This document shows positions 45,634 through 59,035 of a stretch of 64,000 nucleotides of DNA, piece after piece. The stretch spans positions 1-64,000 of the forward strand of contig NZ_WNDO01000006.1 of NCBI RefSeq assembly GCF_009912395.1, given 5' to 3'. The notes beneath the pieces were generated by a model. It saw only the letters and a list, made by a program, of their open reading frames with translations, searched no databases and had not been told where the DNA came from. This DNA is from Luteibacter sp. (GTDB taxonomy: Bacteria > Pseudomonadota > Gammaproteobacteria > Xanthomonadales > Rhodanobacteraceae). A program made the translations under genes and the position numbers. Numbering within the stretch: the stretch's first letter is position 1; every line of letters starts with the position of its first letter.

Positions 45634-45999
45634 TTGCTAAACAGTCTTGCTGCCGGTCGTCATCTAGCCCTGCGCGTTGTCATCGCGCAGCTGGTGGTGG
45701 CCGTTGTCGTAGGGCTCGCTTTCACCCTGCAGGGGCGGTCGGCCGGTCTGGCCGCTTTCGGGGGCACCCTGATCGTCGCCATCGGTACCGCGCTGCTTGC
45801 CGCGCGAGCCTTCGGTGCGCTGGGTGGAGCGGGAGCAACGTTCATGCGGTTCCTGGTGGGCATGGTCCTTCGATGGGTTGTGCTCATCGGTGGACTGCTG
45901 CTCATTCTGGTTCAGTGGAAGCTGCCACCCTTACCCGCTTTGGTGGGATTGGTGGCCGGCTACGCGGTCAACGTATTTGCATTCAGATTCAAGGGTTGA
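45634..45999 (+). CDS. atpI: ATP synthase subunit I
   Basis: A 121-residue membrane protein with four hydrophobic segments, proposed to assist c-ring assembly or Mg2+ uptake. TTG at 45634 is the first start after GGGAG; AtpI start codons are often weak in this operon type. It begins the standard atpIBEFHAGDC order; atpB follows 3 bases later. The sequence is poorly conserved, so position carries most of the evidence. Confidence 0.85.
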   Translation: MLNSLAAGRHLALRVVIAQLVVAVVVGLAFTLQGRSAGLAAFGGTLIVAIGTALLAARAFGALGGAGATFMRFLVGMVLRWVVLIGGLLLILVQWKLPPLPALVGLVAGYAVNVFAFRFKG

Positions 46000-46842
<843 letters not shown>

Positions 46843-46868
46843 CTCACCGCACCGACGTCCGAATCTAG

Positions 46869-47216
<348 letters not shown>

Positions 47217-47231
47217 GCGTTTCGCCCGTTT

Positions 47232-47262
47232 CGTCGCCGTGACGCATTCCGTCACGGCGACG
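47232..47262 (+). promoter_or_regulatory. Intercistronic hairpin between atpE and atpF
   Basis: CGTCGCCGTGACG and CGTCACGGCGACG form a perfect 13-base-pair stem with a 5-base loop (CATTC), without a U tract. It could protect the 3' end of an atpIBE fragment and so raise subunit c supply. Confidence 0.6.
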
Positions 47263-47298
47263 CGTCAGTAACAAGCGTTCGGAGTCTTCGGAGAGATC

Positions 47299-47769
47299 AT
47301 GGAAATTAACATGACCTTCCTGGGCCAGATGATCTCTTTTGCGATCCTGGTCTGGTTCACCACCAAGTTCATCTGGCCCCAGCTCAACGGTGCCATCGAA
47401 GAGCGTCAGAAAAAGGTGGCCGATGGCCTGGCCGCCGCCGAGCGCGCGCGCGCCGAGCTCAAGGACGCCGACGCCAAGGTCGCCTCCGAGATCAAGCAGG
47501 CCCGCCAGCAGTCCACCGACATCATCGACAAGGCGCAGGCCCAGGCCAACGCCATCATCGAGAAGGCCCGCGTGGAAGCCACCGATGAGATCAACCGTCT
47601 GAAGGCGCAGGCCCAGGACGAGATCGCCTCGATGGCCCAGCGTGCCCGTGAGCAGCTGCGCGAGCAGGTCGGCAAGCTTGCCGTCCAGGGCGCGGAGAAG
47701 ATCGTCCAGCGTGAAATCGATCCGGCGGCCCACAAGGCGCTGCTCGACCAGCTCGCTGCCGAGATCTGA
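47299..47769 (+). CDS. atpF: ATP synthase F0 subunit b
   Basis: A 156-residue subunit of the peripheral stalk. It has one N-terminal membrane helix ([25 protein letters not shown]) and then a long charged coiled coil (about 30-140, rich in Ala/Glu/Lys/Arg). Length equals the E. coli protein (156). It starts 82 bases after atpE, beyond the hairpin. Confidence 0.97.
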   Translation: MEINMTFLGQMISFAILVWFTTKFIWPQLNGAIEERQKKVADGLAAAERARAELKDADAKVASEIKQARQQSTDIIDKAQAQANAIIEKARVEATDEINRLKAQAQDEIASMAQRAREQLREQVGKLAVQGAEKIVQREIDPAAHKALLDQLAAEI

Positions 47770-47771
47770 TC

Positions 47772-48305
47772 ATGGCCCAGGCGCGCACCCTCGCCCGTCC
47801 CTACGCGCGCGCTGCCTTCGAGGTAGCGCACGCGTCGGGTGCGCTCGCCGACTGGTCGGCGGCGCTGAATTTCGCCGCCGCGGTCGCGGTCGACCCGCAG
47901 GTCGCCGGCCTTGGCAACGATCCGCGCGTGCTGCCGACGCAGCTCGTCGCGATCCACCTCCCGCAAGGCATGGCTGCCGATGCGCCGTTCGCCCGTTTCC
48001 TCGAGGAACTGGCGGAAAACGGCCGCATGGTGCTCCTGCCGGAAATCGCCGCGCTCTACGACCAGTACAAGCTGGAGTCCGAGTCGACCCTGAAGGTCAA
48101 GGTCACGAGCGCACTGGATCTCGACGCGTCGCAGACGGAAACGCTGCGTGCATCGCTGAAGCGCCGCTTCAAGCGCGAGATCGAACTGGATACGCACGTC
48201 GATGCGACGTTGCTCGGCGGTGTCGTCATCGACACAGGCGAGCAGGTCATCGACGGTTCGGCGCGAGGCCGCCTGCAACGGCTGGCCAGCGCGCTGACGC
48301 ACTGA
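47772..48305 (+). CDS. atpH: ATP synthase F1 subunit delta
   Basis: A 177-residue stalk protein that joins b to the F1 head. ARTLARPYARAAFEVAH at the start and the C-terminal DATLLGGVVIDTGEQVIDGSARGRLQRL are family signatures. It begins 2 bases after atpF and is likely coupled to it. Confidence 0.96.
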   Translation: MAQARTLARPYARAAFEVAHASGALADWSAALNFAAAVAVDPQVAGLGNDPRVLPTQLVAIHLPQGMAADAPFARFLEELAENGRMVLLPEIAALYDQYKLESESTLKVKVTSALDLDASQTETLRASLKRRFKREIELDTHVDATLLGGVVIDTGEQVIDGSARGRLQRLASALTH

Positions 48306-48362
48306 TACGAGATTCTCATACCACCGGGTGCCGTGAGAGCGGCGCAACCCAAGGAACCGACC

Positions 48363-49913
<1,551 letters not shown>

Positions 49914-49927
49914 GTAGCGACACCCAC

Positions 49928-49950
49928 GCGAGGCGGCGTCGCCGCCTCGC
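49928..49950 (+). promoter_or_regulatory. Intercistronic hairpin between atpA and atpG
   Basis: GCGAGGCGGC and GCCGCCTCGC pair perfectly (10 base pairs, GTC loop), between the atpA stop and atpG. No U tract follows, so an RNA-processing or stability role is likelier than termination. Confidence 0.55.
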
Positions 49951-49978
49951 TGCGTCACCCTTTACAGACGAGTAAGCC

Positions 49979-52376
<2,398 letters not shown>

Positions 52377-52418
52377 GCGCCTTCTCCCTTCCTATTCTCC
52401 ACTGACGGAATCCAGCCC

Positions 52419-52844
52419 ATGACCCATACCATCCGCGTCGACATCGTCAGCGCCGAAGCCGAGATCTTCTCCGGCGAAGCCACGCTCGTGGTCGCCACCG
52501 GTGAGCTTGGCGAGCTGGGCATCGCGCCGCGTCACGCGCCGCTGATCACCCGCCTGAAGCCGGGCCACGTGGACGTGGTCGGCAGCAACGGCGAGCGTCA
52601 GCAGTTCTATGTCTCCGGCGGCATCCTTGAGGTGCAGCCGCAGGTGGTCACGATCCTCGCCGATACGGCAGCCCGCGCGGCCGACCTCGACGAGGCTGCG
52701 GCCCTGAAGGCGAAGGACGAAGCCGAGGCCGCCCTGGCCAACCGCGGCGAACAGCTCGACGTCGCCGAGGCCCAGGCCAAGCTGGCCGAAGCCCTCGCCC
52801 AGCTCCAGGCTCTGGAGCGCATGCGAAAGACGCTCAAGCACTGA
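52419..52844 (+). CDS. atpC: ATP synthase F1 subunit epsilon
   Basis: A 141-residue regulatory subunit: N-terminal beta-sandwich ([35 protein letters not shown]) and C-terminal two-helix inhibitory arm (about 95-141). It is the last gene of the operon, followed by a strong terminator 8 bases after the stop. Confidence 0.97.
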   Translation: MTHTIRVDIVSAEAEIFSGEATLVVATGELGELGIAPRHAPLITRLKPGHVDVVGSNGERQQFYVSGGILEVQPQVVTILADTAARAADLDEAAALKAKDEAEAALANRGEQLDVAEAQAKLAEALAQLQALERMRKTLKH

Positions 52845-52851
52845 TGTCCCG

Positions 52852-52879
52852 AAAAACCCCGCCTCGGCGGGGTTTTTTT
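52852..52879 (+). terminator. Terminator of the atp operon
   Basis: AAAAACCCCGC, a CTCG loop and GCGGGGTTTTT form an 11-base-pair stem followed by a run of T (52873-52879). It is a textbook rho-independent terminator. Confidence 0.93.
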
Positions 52880-52919
52880 AGGCGATCGGCGGGGCCCTCA
52901 AACCGAGATGCCGCCAAGC

Positions 52920-53056
52920 CGTCGTTCCTGCGAACGCAGGAACCCAGCGCGGAGCGATCGGTTTTCGCGAGGCAGCCTCCTACGCCAAGGCCGATGCGAG
53001 GCCTTTGCAGGGCGGGCAAACCGATGCGCTGGGTTCCTGTTTTCACAGGAATGACG
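52920..53056. repeat. MITE-like palindromic element
   Basis: Two 31-base arms (52920-52950 and 53026-53056) pair at 27 positions; each arm itself contains a small TTCCTG...CAGGAA palindrome. Internal segments (ATCGGTTT / AAACCGAT) also pair, so the whole 137-base unit can fold into one long hairpin. Such GTCATTCCTG/CAGGAATGAC units are common dispersed repeats in related genomes. It sits between the atp terminator and the DUF748 gene. Confidence 0.7.
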
Positions 53057-53141
53057 GGTCTTCGCCCATCGGTGGGTATGGGCGGGCCACGCGTTGCGCT
53101 CCTTCATCTTCCGACGACCCCCGCGGCGCCAGACTGACGCC

Positions 53142-54218
53142 ATGCACGTTCGTTACCGCCGCAGCCTCTGGATCGTCGCCGCCGTCGCCATCGTTCTTCT
53201 GGTGGCGCGTCTGGCCTTGCCTTCCATCGTGCTGGGTCAGCTCAACAAGCGGTTGGCCCACATGGGCTCGTACGCCGGCCATATCGACGACATCGACATC
53301 CACCTCTGGCGCGGTGCGTACACGATCAACGCCATGAAGATCGTCAAGGTCGACGGCAAGGTGCCGGTGCCGCTGTTCGAGGGGCGGCGCGTCGAAATTG
53401 CCCTGAGCTGGCGTGCACTCGCGAAGGGCCATCTTCGCGGCAAGGTCGAGTTCTTCGACCCGGTGGTCAACTTCGTGGATGGTCGCGGTGAAGGCGATAC
53501 GCAGACGGGTAAGGGCGTCGACTGGCGCGAGGAACTTCGCGCCATCGTGCCCACGCGCATCGACGAGCTCAACGTCTACAACGGTACGGTGACCTTCAAC
53601 AACTTCGTCTCCAGCCCCAAGGTGGATCTGAAGATGACCTCGGTCGAGGCCCAGGTCAGCAACCTCACCAATGTGCAGGGCGAGGGCGGTTCACGCGTGG
53701 CGCACCTGCATGCTACGGCGAAGGTGCTCGGTGACGCGCCCCTGGAGGCCACGGCGGAATTCGATCCGTTGGAGAAAACCGGTGACTTCCACTATCAGCT
53801 CATGGTCAAGAACATCAAGCTGGTGAAGGCCAATGAGCTGGTGCGCGCCTATACCGGCCTCGACTTCGCCGGGGGCGAAGGGGACTTCGTCATGGAGTTG
53901 CAGGCCCATGACCGACATCTCGACGGCTATGCCAAACCGCTGTTCCGGGGCCTGAAGATCTTCAGCTGGAAGCAGGACGTGGAGCAGGAGAAGAAGGGGC
54001 CCCTGAAGCTCGCCTACGAGGCCGTCGCCGAAGGCGTTACCAAGGTGTTCAAGAACCAGTCCAAGGACCAGTTCGCCACCCGCGTTCCCATTTCCGGCAC
54101 GATCGACGACCGCAGTGTCTCGACCTTGCAGGCCATCGTCGGCATTCTGCGCAATGCCTTCGTCCAGGCCTACAAGCCCAACCTCGAACACCTCACGGAA
54201 CGCCCCAAGGACGAATGA
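53142..54218 (+). CDS. DUF748-family envelope protein
   Basis: A 358-residue protein (ATG 53142) with an N-terminal membrane anchor (SLWIVAAVAIVLLVARLAL, about 8-26). A long periplasmic part of beta-type follows, with AsmA/DUF748 features: SWRALAKGHLRGKVEFFDPVVNFV (about 92-115) and RIDELNVYNGTVTFNNFVSSPKVDLKM (about 143-169). Proteins of this class are thought to act in outer-membrane assembly or lipid transport. A short linker region separates it from glmU downstream. The exact role is unknown. Confidence 0.78.
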   Translation: MHVRYRRSLWIVAAVAIVLLVARLALPSIVLGQLNKRLAHMGSYAGHIDDIDIHLWRGAYTINAMKIVKVDGKVPVPLFEGRRVEIALSWRALAKGHLRGKVEFFDPVVNFVDGRGEGDTQTGKGVDWREELRAIVPTRIDELNVYNGTVTFNNFVSSPKVDLKMTSVEAQVSNLTNVQGEGGSRVAHLHATAKVLGDAPLEATAEFDPLEKTGDFHYQLMVKNIKLVKANELVRAYTGLDFAGGEGDFVMELQAHDRHLDGYAKPLFRGLKIFSWKQDVEQEKKGPLKLAYEAVAEGVTKVFKNQSKDQFATRVPISGTIDDRSVSTLQAIVGILRNAFVQAYKPNLEHLTERPKDE

Positions 54219-54296
54219 CCGGCCGCCCGGCCGACTTGGCAGGGACGGACAAACGCGCGACAGTTCGCGTCACGTTTTCCATGGCATGCCTCATCC

Positions 54297-55676
54297 ATGA
54301 CCGCAGAACCGCTCCACGTCCTCATCCTCGCCGCCGGCGAGGGCAAGCGCATGAAATCCGCCTACGCCAAGGTGCTCATGCCCCTGGCCGGCCGGCCATT
54401 GCTGGCTCACGTCATCGAGGCCGCGCGCAGTCTCGATCCGGCAGGTGTCCACGTCGTGTACGGCCATAACGGCCAGCAGGTGCGTGACGCCTTCGCCGCC
54501 GACACGTCGCTGGGCTGGATCGAGCAGACCGAGCGGCTGGGCACGGGGCACGCCGTCCGCACCGCCCTGGAACACCTCCAGGACAAGGGGCAGCTCGAAG
54601 GTCGCGTGCTGGTGCTCTATGGGGACGTTCCGCTGATCCGGGCTGAAACGCTGGAGCGCATGGTCAACACGGGCGACGCCCTGGCGATGCTGGCGACCCG
54701 TGTCGATGATCCGCGGGGTTATGGCCGTGTCGTTCTCGACGCGGCAGGCAAGGTTCAGCGGATCGTTGAGGAAAAGGACGCCAGCGCCGCGGAGCGGGGT
54801 ATCGATCTCATCAACACGGGCATCGTCGCCGGTGGCGCCGACGCCTTGCTGGCATGGACGCAGCGACTGACCAACGGTAACGCCCAAGGCGAGTACTACC
54901 TCACCGACATCTTCGGCATGGCGGCGGATGAAGGTGCGCCGGCGGCTTGCGTCGATTGCGATGCGACCGAATCCACGGGCGCGAACGATCCCTGGCAGCT
55001 TGCCGAGCTGGAAGCCCTGCATCGCCGTCGCATGGCGCGTGAACTCGCGCTGGCGGGCGTCCGTATGGCCGATCCCCTGCGCCTGGACGTGCGCGGCAAG
55101 GTCAATGCCGGGCGCGATGTCGAACTCGATATCGATGTAATCCTCGAAGGCGACGTGACCCTGGGCGATGGCGTGCGTATCGGGCCGTTCACGCGCGTGC
55201 GCCATGCTTCGCTCGCCGCCGGTACCGTGGTGCTCGCGCATTGCGATCTCGATGGCGTGGTGACGCATGGTCCGTGCACCATCGGTCCGTTCGCACGGCT
55301 GCGTCCGGGTACCGACCTCGCAGCGGGCGTGCACATCGGCAACTTCGTGGAAACGAAGAACGCCCGCATCGCCGAAGGTTCCAAGGCCAATCACCTGAGC
55401 TACCTCGGCGATACCGTAATCGGCAGCAAGACGAACATCGGCGCCGGCACAATCACCTGCAACTACGATGGCGTGAACAAGAGTCGCACGACGATCGGCG
55501 ACAACGTCTTCGTGGGCTCCAACAGTGCGCTCGTGGCGCCCGTTACGCTGCACGACGGTGCGACGATCGGTGCGGGCTCGGTGATCACGAAGGATGCGCC
55601 GGAAGGCAAGCTCACGCTCACCCGTGCGCCCCAGGCGACCATCGCCGAATGGCGGCGGCCCACGAAAAAATCCTGA
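54297..55676 (+). CDS. glmU: Bifunctional GlmU (acetyltransferase / uridyltransferase)
   Basis: A 459-residue enzyme making UDP-GlcNAc for peptidoglycan and LPS. The N-terminal pyrophosphorylase has [22 protein letters not shown] and the YGDVPL metal site. The C-terminal left-handed beta-helix acetyltransferase has hexapeptide repeats and the [24 protein letters not shown] signature. Length is typical (456). It has its own start 78 bases after the DUF748 gene. Confidence 0.97.
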   Translation: MTAEPLHVLILAAGEGKRMKSAYAKVLMPLAGRPLLAHVIEAARSLDPAGVHVVYGHNGQQVRDAFAADTSLGWIEQTERLGTGHAVRTALEHLQDKGQLEGRVLVLYGDVPLIRAETLERMVNTGDALAMLATRVDDPRGYGRVVLDAAGKVQRIVEEKDASAAERGIDLINTGIVAGGADALLAWTQRLTNGNAQGEYYLTDIFGMAADEGAPAACVDCDATESTGANDPWQLAELEALHRRRMARELALAGVRMADPLRLDVRGKVNAGRDVELDIDVILEGDVTLGDGVRIGPFTRVRHASLAAGTVVLAHCDLDGVVTHGPCTIGPFARLRPGTDLAAGVHIGNFVETKNARIAEGSKANHLSYLGDTVIGSKTNIGAGTITCNYDGVNKSRTTIGDNVFVGSNSALVAPVTLHDGATIGAGSVITKDAPEGKLTLTRAPQATIAEWRRPTKKS

Positions 55677-55695
55677 GCTCGATCGGCATTCCGGG

Positions 55696-56688
55696 TCAGC
55701 GGTACCGCCATCCGTCGATCTCGACGAGTAATTCCGCACGACATATGTCGCCATGGACGGCCAGTACGGGCGTGTCGGGCCAGCGACGGGTAACGAACGT
55801 GCGCACGGCGTTCGCATGCGCGGGATCTCTCACATACGCCTTCAGCGGTGCGTTGTGTCCGAAACCGGCCGGTAGCTCGCCGGCTTCGACCAACGCATCG
55901 AGATTGCGCGCCGTCTCGTCGAGTTGGGCATCGAGGTCTCCCGCGTGCGCGGACGCATGGCCGACCACGGCGGCCGTGCCCGAGATCGCCAGCACATCGT
56001 CGTCAGGCAGGCGCGTGGCGCGCGCGAAGCTGGGTGGCGTACGCCCGTACTGGCGGGGATAGCGCCAAGCGCTCACCTGGCGTGGGTTCTCGACCCGCGT
56101 GCCGGGGCGGTCGGTGGCGAGCAGGTAGACCTGGAGCAGGCCGGAATCGCCATGGTGGCCGATGGCGGTCGCGGCGGGAAACCCCTGGGCGAACACCTCG
56201 CCCATGCCACGGATGCGGCCCGTGCAGAAATGCTTGTAGCGCTCGTCATCGCCGTCGCCGCGGTTGATGGCGCCGAGGTAGTTCCATATCCGCTGGACGT
56301 GCCGCTCCTCGGCATCCGCCACGAAACGCGAAAGGCATCCGTAGGCATGCTCGGCGGCCTCTTCCGGGCCGCCATGGGCCGCTTCGTGGACCTCGATCGC
56401 GGCAAACAGCCAGCCGCCGCCACGCGACCAGCGCAGCGCCCCGTCATGGCCGTGGACCACGTCGCCATCCACTTGCCAGACCTCGTCGAGCGCATCACCC
56501 AGCAGCGGCAACGGCACGTGCAGGACGCGGGCATCGTCGGGCGAGGGCTGGGTGTCGAAGCGGAAGCACGCCAGCGTACGGCCGCAGAGATCCCCATCGC
56601 GCGGTCGATAATCCACCCGGGGGGCGGCACGGCGGAGGGACGGCGCATCGTCGCGCATTTCACGGCCTGGGGGCATCGCGAGGTCCAT
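55696..56688 (-). CDS. xanB2: XanB2-type chorismatase / hydroxybenzoate synthase
   Basis: A 330-residue protein with the chorismatase plan: RIWNYLGAINRGDGDDERYKHFCTGR (about 131-156), ATAIGHHGDSGLLQVYLLA (about 172-190) and VENPRQVSAWRYPRQYGRTPPSFARAT (about 199-225). XanB2 hydrolyses chorismate to 3-hydroxybenzoate and 4-hydroxybenzoate, the starter unit of xanthomonadin and a precursor of ubiquinone. It faces away from the aryl polyene operon that starts with the ACP; the 171-base gap should hold divergent promoters. Confidence 0.9.
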   Translation of the reverse strand: MDLAMPPGREMRDDAPSLRRAAPRVDYRPRDGDLCGRTLACFRFDTQPSPDDARVLHVPLPLLGDALDEVWQVDGDVVHGHDGALRWSRGGGWLFAAIEVHEAAHGGPEEAAEHAYGCLSRFVADAEERHVQRIWNYLGAINRGDGDDERYKHFCTGRIRGMGEVFAQGFPAATAIGHHGDSGLLQVYLLATDRPGTRVENPRQVSAWRYPRQYGRTPPSFARATRLPDDDVLAISGTAAVVGHASAHAGDLDAQLDETARNLDALVEAGELPAGFGHNAPLKAYVRDPAHANAVRTFVTRRWPDTPVLAVHGDICRAELLVEIDGWRYR

Positions 56689-56859
56689 GGCGGGAGTGCC
56701 GTCATGATAGCGTTCCCGTGTAGGCGGACGCCGTGAAGACGCGTAGGGCCTTCACGTCGCTGAACCCTTACAGATCAGGCGTAAAGGGGGGCTATGTTAC
56801 ACTCCGCGGCCGCTGCCATCCGGGGGGAGGCAGGCATATCCGGGAACCTGGAAATACCG

Positions 56860-57132
56860 ATGGCAACGCAAACCGCAGCACAACACGAACTCGCCGAACT
56901 GATCGTCACCAGCCTGAACCTCGAATCCGTCCAGCCTGCCGAGATCGATCCCGATGCGCCGCTTTTTGGTGGCGACCTGGGCCTCGACTCGATCGATGCG
57001 CTGGAAATCGCGCTCGCCGTGTCCAAGCGCTATGGCTTCCAGCTGAAGTCGGACAACCCGGACAACCGCACGATCTTCACGAGCCTTCGTTCGCTGTCCG
57101 ATCACGTCGAGCAGCATCGCGCAGCGGCCTGA
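56860..57132 (+). CDS. Acyl carrier protein of the aryl polyene cluster (XanC-like)
   Basis: A 90-residue ACP (ATG 56860). The phosphopantetheine site is Ser44 in GGDLGLDSIDALEIALAV, with DSI in place of the common DSL. It would carry the hydroxybenzoyl starter and the growing polyene. Upstream a weak -35/-10 pair (TTACAG / TATGTT) is possible. It is the first gene of the plus-strand pigment operon. Confidence 0.88.
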   Translation: MATQTAAQHELAELIVTSLNLESVQPAEIDPDAPLFGGDLGLDSIDALEIALAVSKRYGFQLKSDNPDNRTIFTSLRSLSDHVEQHRAAA

Positions 57133-57214
57133 CCGCCGTTCAGGCCCTACTCGGCCCGGGCATGGTTCGCTAGTGGCGACCATCCCGAAACGCCTACCGC
57201 CGGAAGCCTCGCCG

Positions 57215-57520
57215 ATGACCGACACCGCGTCCTTCGTCCGCCCGCTGCGTTTCGACGCCAACCATCCCAGCTTTGCCGGACACTTTCCCGGTCGGCCGAT
57301 CGTGGCAGGCGTCCTGATGCTGGAGCAGGCCGCAGAGGCCCTTCGCACATGGCGCGGCCTGGGCGTGCGGCAGGTGATCGATGCGAAATTCCTTGCGCCC
57401 CTGCTGCCCGACGAGGACGCCCGCGTGGAACTCGATGCGCTTGGGGGGCGTCGCTACCGCTTCGTGGTCCGTCGCGATGACGACGTGCTGGTGAAGGGTA
57501 CGCTGGAGGCCTCCGAGTGA
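57215..57520 (+). CDS. FabA/FabZ-like hotdog dehydratase
   Basis: A 101-residue hotdog protein with the dehydratase motif FAGHFPGRPIVAGVLMLEQA (His and Glu of the FabZ-type site). ATG 57215 is preferred; an in-frame GTG at 57173 would add 14 non-conserved residues. In aryl polyene clusters such proteins dehydrate the 3-hydroxyacyl-ACP. It overlaps the next gene by 4 bases (GTGA). Confidence 0.85.
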   Translation: MTDTASFVRPLRFDANHPSFAGHFPGRPIVAGVLMLEQAAEALRTWRGLGVRQVIDAKFLAPLLPDEDARVELDALGGRRYRFVVRRDDDVLVKGTLEASE

Positions 57521-58467
57521 GTCACTGGCAACAACGTGAAGGTGGCGGCCGTTTCGCCATCTGGCTGATCCGCACGATCGCCCTGCGTATCGGTCGCAAG
57601 CCGACGCGCATTCTGCTGTATCCGATCACGCTGTACTTTTTCCTGCGCCGTGCCAACGAGCGACTGGCGTCGCGTCTTTATCTCGAGCGCGTGCTCGGCC
57701 GGCCGGTCACGCATCGCGATATCTTCCATCACATCCACCTGTTCGCCGCGACGCTGCTCGACCGCCTGTTCTTCCTGGCGCGCGGCGAACGCGATTTCCG
57801 CGTCGAGGTAGAAGGCCTCGCCGAACTGGACGAGCGCCTTCGCGCAGGTCGCGGCGTATTCCTGATCGGTTCCCACCAGGGCAGTTTCGAAGCCTTGCGT
57901 GCGCTCGGCGCGCGCTGTCCCGACGTGCCGCTGCGCGTGGTGCTCGACAAGCAGAAGACGCCCGCGCTTACCGCCGTGCTGGAGGCCCTGGCGCCGGACG
58001 TGGGCGCCGCGGTGATCGACGCCTCGCTGGGCGGCACCTCCGTGGCCCTGGCGATGGCCGAAAGCGCCGCCAATGGCGCCATGCTGGCCCTGCTCGCCGA
58101 TCGCGGGCACCAGGGCGAGGCGTCGCGCATCGTGCCCTTTCTGGGTTCACCGGCACCGTTTCCGGTGGGGCCGTGGCTGCTGGCCTCCGCGCTGAAGATT
58201 CCGGTGATGCTGTGCATGGGCATCTACCTGGGTGGTGACCGTTACCGGCTCATCTTCGAACCCTTCGCGGAAAGCATCGACATCCCTCGTGCCGGTCGTG
58301 CCGCGGCCCTCGACGACATCGTCGGCCAGTATGCGTCGCGCATCGAGCACTACTGTCGCGCCTATCCCTTCAACTGGTTCAATTTCTATGACTTCTGGCA
58401 AGAAACGGTTCCTGCTGACGAGCCTGCTGCTGCTTCCACTGGCCTGCCTCGCCGCTCCGACGCCTGA
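57517..58467 (+). CDS. LpxL-like acyltransferase of the aryl polyene cluster (XanD-like)
   Basis: A 316-residue membrane-associated acyltransferase. GSHQGSFEALRALG (about 117-130) gives the H-x4-E motif. LLADRGHQGEASRIVPFLGSPAPFPVGPWLLA (about 190-221) is the lipid A acyltransferase-type second motif. In xanthomonadin-like pathways such an enzyme may attach the polyene to a lipid anchor. GTG 57517 overlaps the dehydratase stop by 4 bases, and the 3' end overlaps the LolA-like gene by 80 bases. Confidence 0.83.
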   Translation: MSHWQQREGGGRFAIWLIRTIALRIGRKPTRILLYPITLYFFLRRANERLASRLYLERVLGRPVTHRDIFHHIHLFAATLLDRLFFLARGERDFRVEVEGLAELDERLRAGRGVFLIGSHQGSFEALRALGARCPDVPLRVVLDKQKTPALTAVLEALAPDVGAAVIDASLGGTSVALAMAESAANGAMLALLADRGHQGEASRIVPFLGSPAPFPVGPWLLASALKIPVMLCMGIYLGGDRYRLIFEPFAESIDIPRAGRAAALDDIVGQYASRIEHYCRAYPFNWFNFYDFWQETVPADEPAAASTGLPRRSDA

Positions 58468-59035
58468 CAACACCGATGCGAGGGCGTTGGTCGCTTCGCT
58501 CAAGCGTCCGGCGCCTGCACGTACGCCGTTCGCCGAGGCCCGCTTCATGAAGGTGCTCGACAAGCCATTGGTTGTTTCCGGCGAACTGTCGTGGCTTGGT
58601 GGCGATCGACTCGAACGGCGCGTGGACAAGCCGGCGAAGGAAGTCTCCACTATCGCCGATGGTGAGGTAACGCAGGAGCGTGATGGTCGCAAGCCGCGTA
58701 CGTTCTCGCTCAAGCGCGCCCCGCAGTTGAAGATCCTGCTCGATAGCTTCGTGGCCTTGCTTGGCGGTGATGCCTCGCGCCTGGACGACTCCTTCGATGT
58801 GCATCTGGGCCGCGACGCGGATCGCTGGGCACTCACCCTGACGCCACGTGATGCCCGCCTGGTGAAGCAGATTGCCTCCATCCAGGTCTACGGCAGCGGT
58901 AACCAGCCGCGCTGCATGCGCATGAACGAGGCCGATGGCGACACGTCTATCGACATGCTCGGCGAGCTGGCCACGCACATGCCGGCCGAGCCGAAGCTCG
59001 AGGCGGTGATCGCGCAGTGCGGCGGCGCGATGTGA
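58388..59035 (+). CDS. LolA-like periplasmic carrier protein
   Basis: A 215-residue exported protein with a signal peptide (MTSGKKRFLLTSLLLLPLACLAA, cleaved near 23). The body has a LolA/LolB-like single-domain pattern (FMKVLDKPLVVSGELSWLGGDRLERRV). Aryl polyene operons often carry a LolA-like gene, probably to move the lipid-linked product across the periplasm. Its 80-base overlap with the acyltransferase and the GTGA overlap with the MMPL gene mark tight coupling. Confidence 0.8.
   Translation: MTSGKKRFLLTSLLLLPLACLAAPTPDNTDARALVASLKRPAPARTPFAEARFMKVLDKPLVVSGELSWLGGDRLERRVDKPAKEVSTIADGEVTQERDGRKPRTFSLKRAPQLKILLDSFVALLGGDASRLDDSFDVHLGRDADRWALTLTPRDARLVKQIASIQVYGSGNQPRCMRMNEADGDTSIDMLGELATHMPAEPKLEAVIAQCGGAM

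Noticed and set aside
52920..53056. CRISPR-like array
   Set aside because: Only two inverted arms with one interior, no regularly spaced direct repeats, and no cas genes anywhere in the window.
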